Assembly (NCBI RefSeq): GCF_032108445.1
Contig: NZ_CP134876.1
Location: 1,302,001 to 1,366,000, forward strand
Source of the DNA: Micromonospora halotolerans
GTDB lineage: Bacteria; Actinomycetota; Actinomycetes; Mycobacteriales; Micromonosporaceae
Length of the DNA stretch: 64,000 bases
Direction: 5' to 3'
Below the pieces are notes generated by a model. That model was not told the DNA's origin. It worked only from the letters and a program-made list of their open reading frames with translations, and searched no databases. Position numbers and translations under genes: made by a program. This document shows, in pieces, positions 47,942-56,619 of this stretch (the stretch's first letter is position 1; each line of letters opens with the position of its first letter).

Positions 47942-48715
47942 TCAGCGTGCAGTCAGCTCGAAGTGCACGGTGCGGCCGGTCCGCGCCCGCCCGAACCGGT
48001 GCGTCAGCGGCACGAGCACGCCGTGCAGCAGCGGGTGCTTGCGGACCAGCGCACGGCTCGCCGCCCGGTACTCGGTCCCGCTCAACCGCCGCGCCACCGC
48101 CTCGACCGCCGCCCCGGTCGGCTTGCCCAGGGCCGTCGACGGTGCCAGCGTCACGTGCGGGTTGTTGCGGATCCGCCGGGTCTTCCACGCCTTCTCGAAG
48201 CTGCGCACGTACGCCCGCTCCCCCGCCACCGCCACGCTCACGGCCGTCGGCACGGCGGTCCCGTCCCGCTTGAACGTCGTGAGCACCACGGTCTTCTGCC
48301 GCACCAGCGGCGCCCAGCCGGGCGCCGGCGCGGGATCGACGTACCCGACCACCCAGCCGAGCTGCCGCAGCCGGGCGACCAGCGCGGCCAGCGCGAGGAG
48401 TGCCGACAGCAGGACCAGCCAGGTCTGGGCCGCGCTGCCGCCCAGGTCGGCGTCGACGATGTGCGACACGGTGTGTGCCGCCGCGCCGACGACGTAGCCG
48501 GCCAGCGCGACCGCCACGGCGTCGGCCCAGATGAGCGCCAGCAGCAGGGTCGCCCCGATGCCCAGCTGGAACGCCCCGACGTCGTGCACGAAGTGCTCGT
48601 GCGGCGGGAAATTCACCGCCGAGCTGAACGAATCCGCCCGGGTCAGCGCCCACACCCCGACGACCAGTGACGCCGCGCCGAGCAGGGCGGCCGTGCCACG
48701 TACCCATGCAGTCAT
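47942..48715 (-). CDS. membrane domain fused to F420/PPOX-type oxidoreductase
   Basis: 257 residues. The first ~115 residues contain four membrane helices (AALLGAASLVVGVWAL, DVGAFQLGIGATLLLAL and so on) with an NFPPHEHFVHD loop, as in small actinobacterial membrane proteins. The C-terminal ~130 residues are a split-barrel PPOX class F420-dependent enzyme (LVRQKTVVLTTFKRDGTAVPTAV). The fusion would tether the reductase to the membrane. It starts at the ATG at 48715 and is divergent from no gene. Confidence 0.8.
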   Translation of the reverse strand: MTAWVRGTAALLGAASLVVGVWALTRADSFSSAVNFPPHEHFVHDVGAFQLGIGATLLLALIWADAVAVALAGYVVGAAAHTVSHIVDADLGGSAAQTWLVLLSALLALAALVARLRQLGWVVGYVDPAPAPGWAPLVRQKTVVLTTFKRDGTAVPTAVSVAVAGERAYVRSFEKAWKTRRIRNNPHVTLAPSTALGKPTGAAVEAVARRLSGTEYRAASRALVRKHPLLHGVLVPLTHRFGRARTGRTVHFELTAR

Positions 48716-48728
48716 GCCCGGGAGACGG

Positions 48729-48763
48729 CCGGGCGCCCGGCGGTGTGACCGCCGGGCGCCCGG
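48729..48763. terminator. strong hairpin after the YCII gene
   Basis: CCGGGCGCCCGGCGG pairs perfectly with CCGCCGGGCGCCCGG around a TGTGA loop, giving a 15-bp stem. It lies just downstream of the minus-strand YCII gene and before the next minus-strand gene, so it separates two transcription units. Confidence 0.75.
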
Positions 48764-48771
48764 ATTCGCCG

Positions 48772-49143
48772 TCAGCCCTCGTGAGGTCCCTCACTGACCC
48801 GCCGCACGTCCACCTCGACGTCGATGCCGTGCTCGGTGAAGACGTCGACGAACCGCTTCGCCCACTCGACCGCCTCCTCCTTGGACCGGACCTCGACCAG
48901 CCCGAAGCCGGCGATCAGCTCCTTGGTCTCGGTGAACGGCCCGTCGGTGACGGTCTTCTTCCCCTTGGTCGCGGTGATCCGCGCGGACTCCTCGCTGCTC
49001 TTGCACAGCCCCTCGGCGGCCACCAGGATGCCGGCCTTCGCGACCTCCTCCATGTAGGCGCCCATCGACTTCATGAACTCCGGGGTCGGCTCGAAGTTGC
49101 CGGGGACGGCCTCGTCCAGCTTGTGCATCATCATGAATCGCAT
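48772..49143 (-). CDS. YCII-related (DGPF) protein
   Basis: 123 residues, starting MRFMMMHKLDEAVPG. It carries the hallmark DGPFTETKELIAGF of the DGPF branch of the YCII family, with a ferredoxin-like fold of unknown activity. The gene begins immediately after the DUF998 stop. DGPF proteins are the characteristic neighbours and targets of ECF42 sigma factors, and an ECF42-like gene sits directly upstream. Confidence 0.9.
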   Translation of the reverse strand: MRFMMMHKLDEAVPGNFEPTPEFMKSMGAYMEEVAKAGILVAAEGLCKSSEESARITATKGKKTVTDGPFTETKELIAGFGLVEVRSKEEAVEWAKRFVDVFTEHGIDVEVDVRRVSEGPHEG

Positions 49144-49144
49144 C

Positions 49145-49795
49145 TCAGTGCTTCCTCTCGGTGATCATGTGCAGGGAAACCGCGGTGAGCCAACCGAAGA
49201 CCAGGGCCGAGCCGAGCACCATCCGGACGCTCATGCTGCTCTGATCGGGCCAGGCCATGACGGCGACCGTCGCCACGGCGACGAGGATCGACGACAGCGC
49301 GCCCACCCGCCCGAAGCGGCGGGCGAAGACCAGGCAGGCGACGGTGAGCGAGCCGAACGAGAGCATCGCCCCGACCCCGTGGCCGTAGGAGTGCCAGCTC
49401 ATCGTCTCGGGGTTGCCCTCCGGCGCGCCGGCCGGCCAGCCCATGCTCGGGTCGGCGCGGAGCAACCCGGCGACGATCAGCCCGACGCCGAGCACCGCGA
49501 CCAGCGCCGGCCCCCACGTCCCGGCGGGCCCGCCGCGCAGCGCCCGGCGGAAGCCGGCCGCCCCGGCGAGGGCCAGCAGCCCGGAGACGACGAAGTTGGC
49601 GATCTGGAGCCAGCCGTGCTCACCGAGGGCGAGCAGGCTGAGCGGCTGCCGGCTCAGGTCGAAGCCGTCGCGGGTGAACGCCTGGGCGAGGCCCAGGCCG
49701 AGGAACAGCGGCCCGGCCGCGGCGCCCGCGGCCAGCAGGGTGGTGGTCGAGACCCCCCGTGCGGTCCCGGCCCGGGTGAGCGTCGTACTGGTCAT
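49145..49795 (-). CDS. DUF998-type membrane protein
   Basis: 216 residues from the ATG at 49795, preceded by GAGGAGATCGAG. About six transmembrane helices with SRQPLSLLALGEHGW and WHSYGHGVGAMLSF motifs match the DUF998 family. It is followed within 1-2 nt by the YCII gene, forming a two-gene operon. The transmembrane activity is unknown. Confidence 0.85.
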   Translation of the reverse strand: MTSTTLTRAGTARGVSTTTLLAAGAAAGPLFLGLGLAQAFTRDGFDLSRQPLSLLALGEHGWLQIANFVVSGLLALAGAAGFRRALRGGPAGTWGPALVAVLGVGLIVAGLLRADPSMGWPAGAPEGNPETMSWHSYGHGVGAMLSFGSLTVACLVFARRFGRVGALSSILVAVATVAVMAWPDQSSMSVRMVLGSALVFGWLTAVSLHMITERKH

Positions 49796-49827
49796 CTCGA
49801 TCTCCTCGTCATCGGTTCTCACTGACG

Positions 49828-49855
49828 CGTCGATCGGGGCGACCGGGATCCGACA
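49828..49855 (-). promoter_or_regulatory. candidate ECF42 promoter for the DUF998-YCII operon
   Basis: On the minus strand TGTCGG (49850-49855) and CGACG (49828-49832) are separated by 17 nt, about 33 nt before the DUF998 start codon. The reported ECF42 consensus is TGTCGA at -35 and a CGA-type -10. One mismatch and my recall of the consensus keep confidence modest. Confidence 0.4.
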
Positions 49856-49872
49856 TGAGCTTTCAAGATTTT

Positions 49873-51120
49873 TTACGAGCCGCAGGCGGCGGCCCGGTCG
49901 AGCAACAGAGCCCGCTCGCGGGCGTTGCCGGTGAGCGCGGCCGCCCGCTCGAACTCGGCCCGCGCCTCCGCGTGCCGGCCCAGCTTGAACAGCAGGTCGC
50001 CGACCACGCTGGGCAGCAGGTGGTAGCCGGCCAGCGCCGGCTCGGACTCCAGCTCCCGGGCCAGTTCCAGGCCGGCCGCGGGCCCGTCGGCCTGGGCGAC
50101 GGCGACGGCCCGGTTCAGCTCCACCACGGGCGAGGGCACGAGCCGGGCCAGCTCCGCGTAGAGGGTGGCGATCCGCGCCCAGTCGGTCTCCTCCGGGGTA
50201 CGCGCCCGCGCGTGGCAGGCGGCGATCTCGGCCTGGAGGGCGTACGGGCCGGGGTGGTCGGTGCGGGCCCGGTCGAGGGCGGCGAGGCCGCGCCGGATGA
50301 GCCACTGATCCCAGCGGCTGCGGTCCTGGTCGTTGAGGAGGATCGGCGTGCCGTCGGGGCCGGTGCGGGCGCGGGTGCGGGACGCCTGGATCTCCAGCAG
50401 CGCGGCGAGCCCGTGCACCTCGGGGTCGTCCGGCATGAGCCCCTGGAGCAGCCGGACCAGGCGCAGCGCCTCCTGGCAGAGGGTGGGGCGCATCCAGTCG
50501 TCGCCGGCGGTGGCCGAGTAGCCCTCGTTGAAGATGAGGTAGACGACCTCGAGGACCGAGTCGAGGCGGTCGGCCCGCTCGGCCGGGCCGGGCACCTCGA
50601 ACGGGATCTTCGCGGCGGCGAGGGTCTGCTTGGCGCGGGTGATCCGCTGCCCGACGGTGGGTTCGGTGGTGAGGAAGGCGCGGGCGATCTCGCCGGTGGT
50701 GAGGCCGCCGACCAGCCGCAGGGTGAGCGCGGCGCGGGCGATCGGCGACAGGATCGGGTGGCAGGCCACGAAGATCAGCCGCAGCAGGTCGTCCTCGATG
50801 TGCTCGTCGAGGGCGGCGTCGAAGTCGGGGGTGACCTGCTCGTCGAGGTCGCGACCGAGTTCGGCGAGCGTGCGCTGCTGGGTCTGGGTGCGGCGCAGCA
50901 TGTCGATGGCCCGGCGTTTGCCGACGGTGGTCAGCCAGGCTCCCGGGTTGGCCGGGACGCCGTCTCGTGGCCACTGCTCCAGCGCGGCGACGAGGGCGTC
51001 CTGGGCGAGCTCCTCGGCCAGGCCGACGTCGCGGACCAGGGCCGCGATGCCGGCCACGACCCGGGCGGACTCCATCCGCCACACCGCCTCGACGGTGCGC
51101 CGCGCGTCGGACTCCCCCAT
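49873..51120 (-). CDS. ECF sigma factor with large C-terminal extension (ECF42-like)
   Basis: 415 residues from the ATG at 51120 (MGESDARRTVEAVWRMES). Region 2 (LVRDVGLAEELAQDALVAALEQWP) and region 4 (GLTTGEIARAFLTTEPTVGQRITRAKQTL) are present. A ~200-residue C-terminal extension (DUF6596/TPR-like, with LIFNEGYSATAG and a repeat-like end) follows. No anti-sigma factor gene is adjacent. This architecture defines ECF42, whose extension is needed for activity and whose targets are DGPF/YCII genes, exactly as found next door. Confidence 0.85.
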   Translation of the reverse strand: MGESDARRTVEAVWRMESARVVAGIAALVRDVGLAEELAQDALVAALEQWPRDGVPANPGAWLTTVGKRRAIDMLRRTQTQQRTLAELGRDLDEQVTPDFDAALDEHIEDDLLRLIFVACHPILSPIARAALTLRLVGGLTTGEIARAFLTTEPTVGQRITRAKQTLAAAKIPFEVPGPAERADRLDSVLEVVYLIFNEGYSATAGDDWMRPTLCQEALRLVRLLQGLMPDDPEVHGLAALLEIQASRTRARTGPDGTPILLNDQDRSRWDQWLIRRGLAALDRARTDHPGPYALQAEIAACHARARTPEETDWARIATLYAELARLVPSPVVELNRAVAVAQADGPAAGLELARELESEPALAGYHLLPSVVGDLLFKLGRHAEARAEFERAAALTGNARERALLLDRAAACGS

Positions 51121-51277
51121 GGGCACATCACAGCAGGTCAGCCTGACGTTCCGCCAGCACCTGTGAGGCCAGGCACGATGGCCCGGTCGGGCCGCCGCCA
51201 CCCTGGGTCCGGCCGGCGGGAAGTGTCATAGGCGGCTCGTAGCCTGGCGCGGTCATCGACGATCGCTGGGAGGCGAC

Positions 51278-51646
51278 GTGCTCGACCATTTCTCCGTCAT
51301 GGTGCGTGACCTGCTGGCCAGCGCGGCCTTCTACGACGCGGTGCTCGCCCCGCTGGGCGGTCGCCGGATCATGGAGCCGGGCCCGATCGGCTACGGGGTC
51401 GACAGTCCCGACTTCTGGCTGGTGCCCGCGCCCCCCGAGGCGGGCGCGCCGCTGGAGGCGCACATCGCCTTCACGGCCCCGGACCGGGCCGTCGTGCAGG
51501 CGTTCCACGACGCCGCGGTGGCGGCCGGCGCCGAGGTGCTGCACGCCCCGCGGGTGTGGCCGGAATACCACCCGACCTACTTCGGGGCGTTCGTCCGGGA
51601 CCCGGACGGCAACAACGTCGAGGCGGTCTGCCACCGGCCGGAGTAG
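51278..51646 (+). CDS. VOC (glyoxalase/bleomycin-resistance fold) protein
   Basis: 122 residues from a GTG at 51278. The pattern MLDHFSVMVRDLLASAAFYDAVLAPLG, plus FGAFVRDPDGNNVEAVCH at the end, is a single VOC domain with putative metal ligands H4 and a C-terminal Glu. It might be a small-molecule metabolic enzyme; substrate unknown. A TAGCCT hexamer at 51240 could be a -10 element. Confidence 0.85.
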   Translation: MLDHFSVMVRDLLASAAFYDAVLAPLGGRRIMEPGPIGYGVDSPDFWLVPAPPEAGAPLEAHIAFTAPDRAVVQAFHDAAVAAGAEVLHAPRVWPEYHPTYFGAFVRDPDGNNVEAVCHRPE

Positions 51647-51691
51647 AGCCGACGCGACCGGGCGCCTCGGGTCGTTGCACCGGTGGGGTTC

Positions 51692-52627
51692 ATGGCGGAC
51701 CTGACCGGTGCGGTCCGGGCCGGGCCACCTGTGGGGCGCGAGGAGGCGGTTGCGGTGTTCGAGGGCTTCGCGGACCTGGACATCACCACCACCGGCACGA
51801 CCATCCACGGACGCAAAGGTGGTGCTGGTCCGCCGGTGCTGCTGCTGCACGGCATGCCCGAGACGCACCTCATGTGGCACCGGGTGGCGCCGCGGCTCGC
51901 GGAGCGGTTCACCGTGGTCGCCACCGACCTGCGGGGCTTCGGCGACAGCGGCGCGCCGCCCAGCGCGCCGGACCACGCCCCGTACAGCATGCGGTCGGTG
52001 GCCGCCGAGCAGGTCGAGGTCATGCGCCTGCTGGGCTACGACCGGTTCGCCGTGGTGGGCCACGATCGGGGCGGGCGGTGCGCGTACCGGATGGCGCTGG
52101 ACCATCCGGACGCGGTGAGCCGCCTCGCGGTGCTCGACATCGTGCCCACCGGCGACGCGTTCGACCGCGCCGACAGGGCCTTCAGCCTGGGCTTCTGGCT
52201 GTGGTCGTTCCTGGCCGCGCCCGAGCCGGTGCCGGAGCGGCTGGTCGCGCGGGCCCCGGAGGTCATCGTCGACCACATGCTCGACGACCTGTCGGAGGTG
52301 CCCGACGCCTTCCCCGCGGCGGTGCGGGCGGAATACGTGGCGAAGCTCGGCAGGCCGGAGGCGATCCACGCGATCTGCGAGCAGTACCGGGCCGCGGCGA
52401 CCCTGGACTACGAGCACGACCGGGCCGACCGGGGCCGGCGGCGGATCGGCTGCCCGGTGCTGGCGCTCTGGGGGCACGCCGGCCCGGTGGCGACCTGGTA
52501 CCAGCCCCTCGAGGTGTGGCGGGCCTGGGCGGATCAGGTCGAGGGCGGGCCGGTGGCGGCCGGGCACTTCCTGCCCGAGGAGGCGCCCGACGAGACACTG
52601 CGACACCTGCTGGCGTTCCTCGCCTGA
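51692..52627 (+). CDS. alpha/beta hydrolase, haloacetate-dehalogenase-like
   Basis: 311 residues from the ATG at 51692; a GTG at 51683 is possible. An oxyanion HG motif (LLLHGMPETHLMW) and nucleophile elbow VVGHDRGGR with Asp rather than Ser place it with the epoxide hydrolase/haloalkane-haloacetate dehalogenase group. The catalytic His is in AGHFLPEEAPDET. A basic RGFGDSGAP motif is typical of fluoroacetate dehalogenases. Real substrate is uncertain. Confidence 0.85.
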   Translation: MADLTGAVRAGPPVGREEAVAVFEGFADLDITTTGTTIHGRKGGAGPPVLLLHGMPETHLMWHRVAPRLAERFTVVATDLRGFGDSGAPPSAPDHAPYSMRSVAAEQVEVMRLLGYDRFAVVGHDRGGRCAYRMALDHPDAVSRLAVLDIVPTGDAFDRADRAFSLGFWLWSFLAAPEPVPERLVARAPEVIVDHMLDDLSEVPDAFPAAVRAEYVAKLGRPEAIHAICEQYRAAATLDYEHDRADRGRRRIGCPVLALWGHAGPVATWYQPLEVWRAWADQVEGGPVAAGHFLPEEAPDETLRHLLAFLA

Positions 52628-52652
52628 CGGTCGAAGACGGCACGATGGGTGG

Positions 52653-53387
52653 GTGGATATCGAGCCGGTCGACTGCGCGCCCGTCCGGGCGTTCCCGCGC
52701 GCCTGGCTGCGGCAGCGCTGGCGGGATCTCACCTTCCTGCACTGGGCGGTCGCGCCGGAGGTCGTCGCGCCGCTGCTGCCGGCCGGCACCCGCCCGGACA
52801 CGCTCGACGGGGTCAGCTACGTCGGGCTGATCGGGTTCCGGATGGTCGGGCTCGGTCTCGGGCGGGGACCGGGCGTGCCGTACTTCGGCACGTTCTGGGA
52901 GACCAACGTCCGGCTGTATTCCGTCGACGGCACGGGGCGGCGCGCGGTCGTGTTCCGCTCGCTCGACGCGTCCCGGCTGGTGCCGGTGCTGGTCGCGCAG
53001 CTGAGCCTGCGGCTGCCGTACAAGTGGTCGGCCATGCGGCTGGAGCGGGACGGGGACCGCCTCACCTACCGCTGCCGGCGCCGCTGGCCCGGCCCGGCCG
53101 GGGCGTCGAGCCGGATGGCGGTCCGGGTCGGTGAGCCCATCGCCGACCCGACGCCGCTGGAGCACTTCCTCACCGCCCGCTGGGGCCTGCACACCCGGGC
53201 GTACGGGCGCACCGTGCACCTGCCGAACTGGCATCCCCGGTGGCCGTTGCACCGGGCCGAGCTGCTGCACCTGGACGACGAGCTGGTCACCGCCGCCGGG
53301 TTGCCGCCGCCGGCCGGGCCGCCGGTGAGCGTCCTCTACTCCCCCGGCATCCCGGTCGTGTTCGGCGGCCCGGCGCGACTGGGCTGA
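52653..53387 (+). CDS. DUF2071 family protein
   Basis: 244 residues from a GTG at 52653. The sequence RDLTFLHWAVAPEVVAPLLPAGTRPDTLDGVSYVGLIGFRM matches the YqjF/DUF2071 family. It is soluble, with no catalytic residues I can name. It follows the hydrolase gene by 25 nt and is probably in one transcript with it. Confidence 0.85.
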   Translation: MDIEPVDCAPVRAFPRAWLRQRWRDLTFLHWAVAPEVVAPLLPAGTRPDTLDGVSYVGLIGFRMVGLGLGRGPGVPYFGTFWETNVRLYSVDGTGRRAVVFRSLDASRLVPVLVAQLSLRLPYKWSAMRLERDGDRLTYRCRRRWPGPAGASSRMAVRVGEPIADPTPLEHFLTARWGLHTRAYGRTVHLPNWHPRWPLHRAELLHLDDELVTAAGLPPPAGPPVSVLYSPGIPVVFGGPARLG

Positions 53388-53391
53388 GGCG

Positions 53392-53754
53392 TCAGCGCAA
53401 CGGGTCGTGGGTGCCGTGCGGGACGTCGGGCCGGCACCGGCGCACCCGCTCGGCGGCCAGTCGCCCACCCACCGCGAGGCCGTACCTCTCCACCGCCGCC
53501 AGGCCGTAGGCGCTGCACGTGGGGGTATAGCGGCACTGGGCGGGCCAGCGGTGCGACAGCCAACGCCGGTAGCCGAGGATGGCGGCGCGGCCGGCGCGGT
53601 CCACGGCGGGCCGGCGCACGACACCGGCGGCGACCGAGCCGAGGGTCAGCAGCAGCGAGAAGAGGCCGAGGTCGCAGCAGCCGGGGCCGTCACAGTCGGG
53701 CAGGTCGCAGTTGCACCAGTCCCGGTCCTTCTTCTTGTGGCGTCGCTTCCGCAT
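53392..53754 (-). CDS. yidD: YidD-like membrane protein insertion efficiency factor
   Basis: 120 residues, start ATG at 53754. The core RYRRWLS..CRYTPTCSAYGLAAVERYG..GGRLAAERVRRCRP is the YidD signature, with conserved Cys and Arg residues. The N-terminal ~30 residues (MRKRRHKKKDRDWCNCDLPDCDGPGCC) are a basic, Cys-rich extension. YidD assists YidC-dependent insertion. It is not next to rpmH/rnpA/yidC here, so this is a second, accessory-type copy. The stop is 4 nt after the convergent DUF2071 gene. Confidence 0.9.
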   Translation of the reverse strand: MRKRRHKKKDRDWCNCDLPDCDGPGCCDLGLFSLLLTLGSVAAGVVRRPAVDRAGRAAILGYRRWLSHRWPAQCRYTPTCSAYGLAAVERYGLAVGGRLAAERVRRCRPDVPHGTHDPLR

Positions 53755-53880
53755 GATCACGAGGCCATGATGCGACACCCGCGCCACCGGACGGCCAACC
53801 GATCGGATCGGGTTCGGTGGGGTCGGGTGGGGTGGATCGTGGATGCCTAGCGTCGATGGCGTCAACGGAAGGAGCACCGG

Positions 53881-54762
53881 GTGCTGGAGCGGCTGAACCA
53901 GGCCATGGACCATCTCGAACGCCACCTCGACCAACCGCTCGACGTGGCCGGGCTGGCCCGGATCGCCTGCACGTCGGAGCACCACTTCCGGCGGCTGTTC
54001 TCGGTCCTGGCCGGGATGCCGCTGTCGGAGTACGTGCGCCGTCGCCGGCTCACCGTGGCCGGGGCCGAGGTCCTCGCGGGCGAGACCTCGCTGCTCGACG
54101 TGGCGGTCCGCTGGGGGTACGGCTCGAACGAGGCGTTCGCCCGGGCGTTCCGCGCGGTGCACGGGGTCGGCCCGGCCGAGGCCCGGCGCACCGGGGCGGT
54201 GCTGCGGTCGCAGCCCCGGATGTCCTTCCGGCTCGTCATCGAAGGGAGCACCAGCATGGACTACCGGATCGTGACCAAGGACGCCTTCACCCTCGCCGGG
54301 GTGAAGGCCCGGGTGCCACTGGTCCACGAGGGGATGAACCCGCACATCGTGGCGTTCATCAAGGGCCTCGACCCGGCGGTGGTACGCCGCATCGAGGCGC
54401 TGTCCGACCAGGAGCCGGGCGGCATCGTCAACGTCAGCGACGACCTGGCCGGCTCCCGGGCCGAGGGCACCGAGTTGGACTACTGGCACGCGGTGGTGAC
54501 CGGCGGGGACGTGCCGGCGGACCTCGACCGGCTGCCGGTGGCGGCGGGCTCGTGGGCGGTGTTCACCGTGTCGGGGGCGTTCCCGCAGGCGGTGCAGTAC
54601 CTGTGGCGGGACGTGTTCACCCAGTGGTTCCCGTCCAACCCGTATGAGAGCCGCCCCGGGCCGGAGATCTCGAAGGTGCGGGTGTCGGCGGACGGGAAGA
54701 CCGCCGACGCCGAGCTGTGGATCTCGGTGCGTCAGATCGCTGCGGCGGCCCGGGACAGGTAG
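53881..54762 (+). CDS. AraC-family regulator with GyrI-like effector domain
   Basis: 293 residues from a GTG at 53881. Two helix-turn-helix motifs of the AraC DNA-binding domain lie in the first 100 residues (LARIACTSEHHFRRLFSVLAG and DVAVRWGYGSNEAFARAF). A GyrI-like/SOUL-type small-molecule-binding domain follows from ~125 (MDYRIVTKDAFTLAGVKARV). This is the Rob/SoxS-like arrangement with the DNA-binding domain first. It probably senses a hydrophobic drug or metabolite. Confidence 0.9.
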   Translation: MLERLNQAMDHLERHLDQPLDVAGLARIACTSEHHFRRLFSVLAGMPLSEYVRRRRLTVAGAEVLAGETSLLDVAVRWGYGSNEAFARAFRAVHGVGPAEARRTGAVLRSQPRMSFRLVIEGSTSMDYRIVTKDAFTLAGVKARVPLVHEGMNPHIVAFIKGLDPAVVRRIEALSDQEPGGIVNVSDDLAGSRAEGTELDYWHAVVTGGDVPADLDRLPVAAGSWAVFTVSGAFPQAVQYLWRDVFTQWFPSNPYESRPGPEISKVRVSADGKTADAELWISVRQIAAAARDR

Positions 54763-55901
54763 GCCGGCACGTCGCCGCGGTGGTAGGGGTGCTCGCCCGG
54801 CTCGATGCCGGCGAGGAACATCGCGTACACGGCGGCCAGCCGCAGCTCGGCGACCGGGCGGAGCAGCTCGACGGCGCGCTCGGGGGCGCTGCCCGGCACG
54901 TCGGCCCGCCAGCGCGCCGCCCAGGCGTCGCGCAGCCGGCCGGCGACGGGCGGGTCGAGCGTCTCGGTGAGGCGCAGGATGTCGAAGGCGGGGTGGCCGA
55001 CGAACGCGTCGCCCCAGTCGATGACGGTCCGCCGGAGGCCGTCGCCGCGCACGTTGCCGGGGTGCAGGTCGCCGTGGACGAGGGTGTCGGGCAGGCCGCA
55101 GTCGCGGACCTGGTCGAGCCGGTCGTCGAGGCCCGCCAGCAGGTCGGCGGCCACGGTCGGGTCGTGCGGGGCCAGCCGGTCGCGGATCCAGCGGGCCAGG
55201 GCCGGTCCGCGTCGATCGGGTACGCCGGCCGCGACCAGCGCGGCGGCCTCGCCGGCGGCGCGGAGCTGGACGGCGTGGTGCTCGGCGGCGACGGCGGCGC
55301 GTTCGGCCTCGTCGGCGCCGTAGCGGTCCTCGCCGGGCACGTGGTCGAGCAGCATCCGGCCCGTGCCGTCGGCGGCGAGCAGGGTGGGGGCGGTCGTGGG
55401 CGCGGCGGTGGCCAGCCAGCGCAGCACGGCCGCCTCGTGCCGGAAGAACGCGGGCACCTGCTTGAGCCAGGCGGTGCCGGCCGGCCCGTCGAGGCGCCAG
55501 ATGGCCGACAGGTTCCAGGTGCGCTGCTGCGCCACGGCGGTCACCGGCCGGCCGAGCCGGCGCAGCTCCCTCGTGGCCCAGGCGACGCTGCGGGCCGGGC
55601 CGCCAGGCTCCGCGTACGGGGCGCGCAGCGGGTGCGGTGTGAGGTCCACCGGCGCCGGGGTCAGGGGTACGGCGGGCGGCTCGGTGACCTGGCCGAGGTA
55701 GGTGACGTGGCCGCCGGGCGGTGCGGGTCGGTCGCCGGTGAGCAGCCGCAGCACGGCCACGTCGACGCCGTACCGGCGGCGGGCCCCGTCGACGACCGAG
55801 CCGACCTCCTGCCACCACGGCTCCGGCACCTCGTACGGGGGCAGGGCGCCGAGCGGGCGGCCGTCGGCGTCGACCAGGACCAGGGTCACGGTGCGGGACA
55901 C
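54732..55901 (-). CDS. aminoglycoside phosphotransferase-like kinase with extra N-terminal domain
   Basis: 389 residues from a GTG at 55901 (VSRTVTLVLVDADGRPLG). The upstream in-frame part to 56021 is antisense-type filler. Residues ~150-380 are an APH/choline-kinase-like fold with Brenner motif VHGDLHPGNV and DFG-equivalent VIDWGDAFVGHP. The first ~120 residues look like a separate domain resembling Nudix-like sequence. It may phosphorylate a small molecule; antibiotic resistance is possible but not shown. It overlaps the convergent AraC gene's 3' end by 31 nt. Confidence 0.8.
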   Translation of the reverse strand: MSRTVTLVLVDADGRPLGALPPYEVPEPWWQEVGSVVDGARRRYGVDVAVLRLLTGDRPAPPGGHVTYLGQVTEPPAVPLTPAPVDLTPHPLRAPYAEPGGPARSVAWATRELRRLGRPVTAVAQQRTWNLSAIWRLDGPAGTAWLKQVPAFFRHEAAVLRWLATAAPTTAPTLLAADGTGRMLLDHVPGEDRYGADEAERAAVAAEHHAVQLRAAGEAAALVAAGVPDRRGPALARWIRDRLAPHDPTVAADLLAGLDDRLDQVRDCGLPDTLVHGDLHPGNVRGDGLRRTVIDWGDAFVGHPAFDILRLTETLDPPVAGRLRDAWAARWRADVPGSAPERAVELLRPVAELRLAAVYAMFLAGIEPGEHPYHRGDVPAYLSRAAAAI

Positions 55902-56010
55902 CCGCCGGACGCTAGCCGCGCACCCCTGAGGGGCGCGAACGGTTAATCCGGGGGCCGGGTGGGGGGTCAGCCCGGATGTCTCCGGCCGGACCCGGGACGA
56001 GGCTGAGGCC

Positions 56011-56592
56011 ATGACCCTCACCGATTCCCGGACGCGTCCCGCGTACCCCTGGTTGCGGCCGGTGGCCGTGACCGCCTCGCTGCTGCTGCTCGCCTACGGT
56101 CTGCTCCGCCTGATCGACCGCCTGGACGGTCACAGCGACAAGGGCGCCTGGGCGTGGAACACCGGGCACACCCTGTTCCTGCTCGGCATCCTCGGGTTCG
56201 CCACGCTGATGGTCGGGCTGCACGGGGCGCTGCGTACCCGCTCGACCCGGCTGCGGGCGGTGGACGACGTGGCGGCGCTGGCCGGCCTGGTCGGGGCGGC
56301 CGCGTTCGTCTGGGTGATCCTCGGCGACCTGTTCCCGCGCTTCGCCGACGCGGTGGAGACGCCTGACCTGGTACTGCTGGGCGGGCCGGCGCTGTTCGAG
56401 GTGGGCATGCTGGTGCTGCTGTACCGGGCCGCCGCGGCGCGGCTGCTGCCGGTGTGGGCGCCGGTGCTGGTGCTGGTCGGGTTCATAGCGCTCTCCGTGA
56501 ACCTGGACCTGCTGCCGGTCGGCGCGGCCCTGGTCCTCGCCGGTCTGCTCCCGCTGCGTCCGACGGCCCGCTCGCCGCGCCTGGCCGGATAG
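56011..56592 (+). CDS. six-helix membrane protein, unknown function
   Basis: 193 residues with about six hydrophobic helices (AVTASLLLLAYGLLRLI, NTGHTLFLLGILGFATLMV, and more), short loops and a basic C-terminus. No family recognised. A GAGG element lies 6 nt before the ATG. It is divergent from the phosphotransferase-like gene and convergent with the next one. Confidence 0.75.
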   Translation: MTLTDSRTRPAYPWLRPVAVTASLLLLAYGLLRLIDRLDGHSDKGAWAWNTGHTLFLLGILGFATLMVGLHGALRTRSTRLRAVDDVAALAGLVGAAAFVWVILGDLFPRFADAVETPDLVLLGGPALFEVGMLVLLYRAAAARLLPVWAPVLVLVGFIALSVNLDLLPVGAALVLAGLLPLRPTARSPRLAG

Positions 56593-56619
56593 GGCCGGGT
56601 CGGCCGGACCCGCCGGCGG

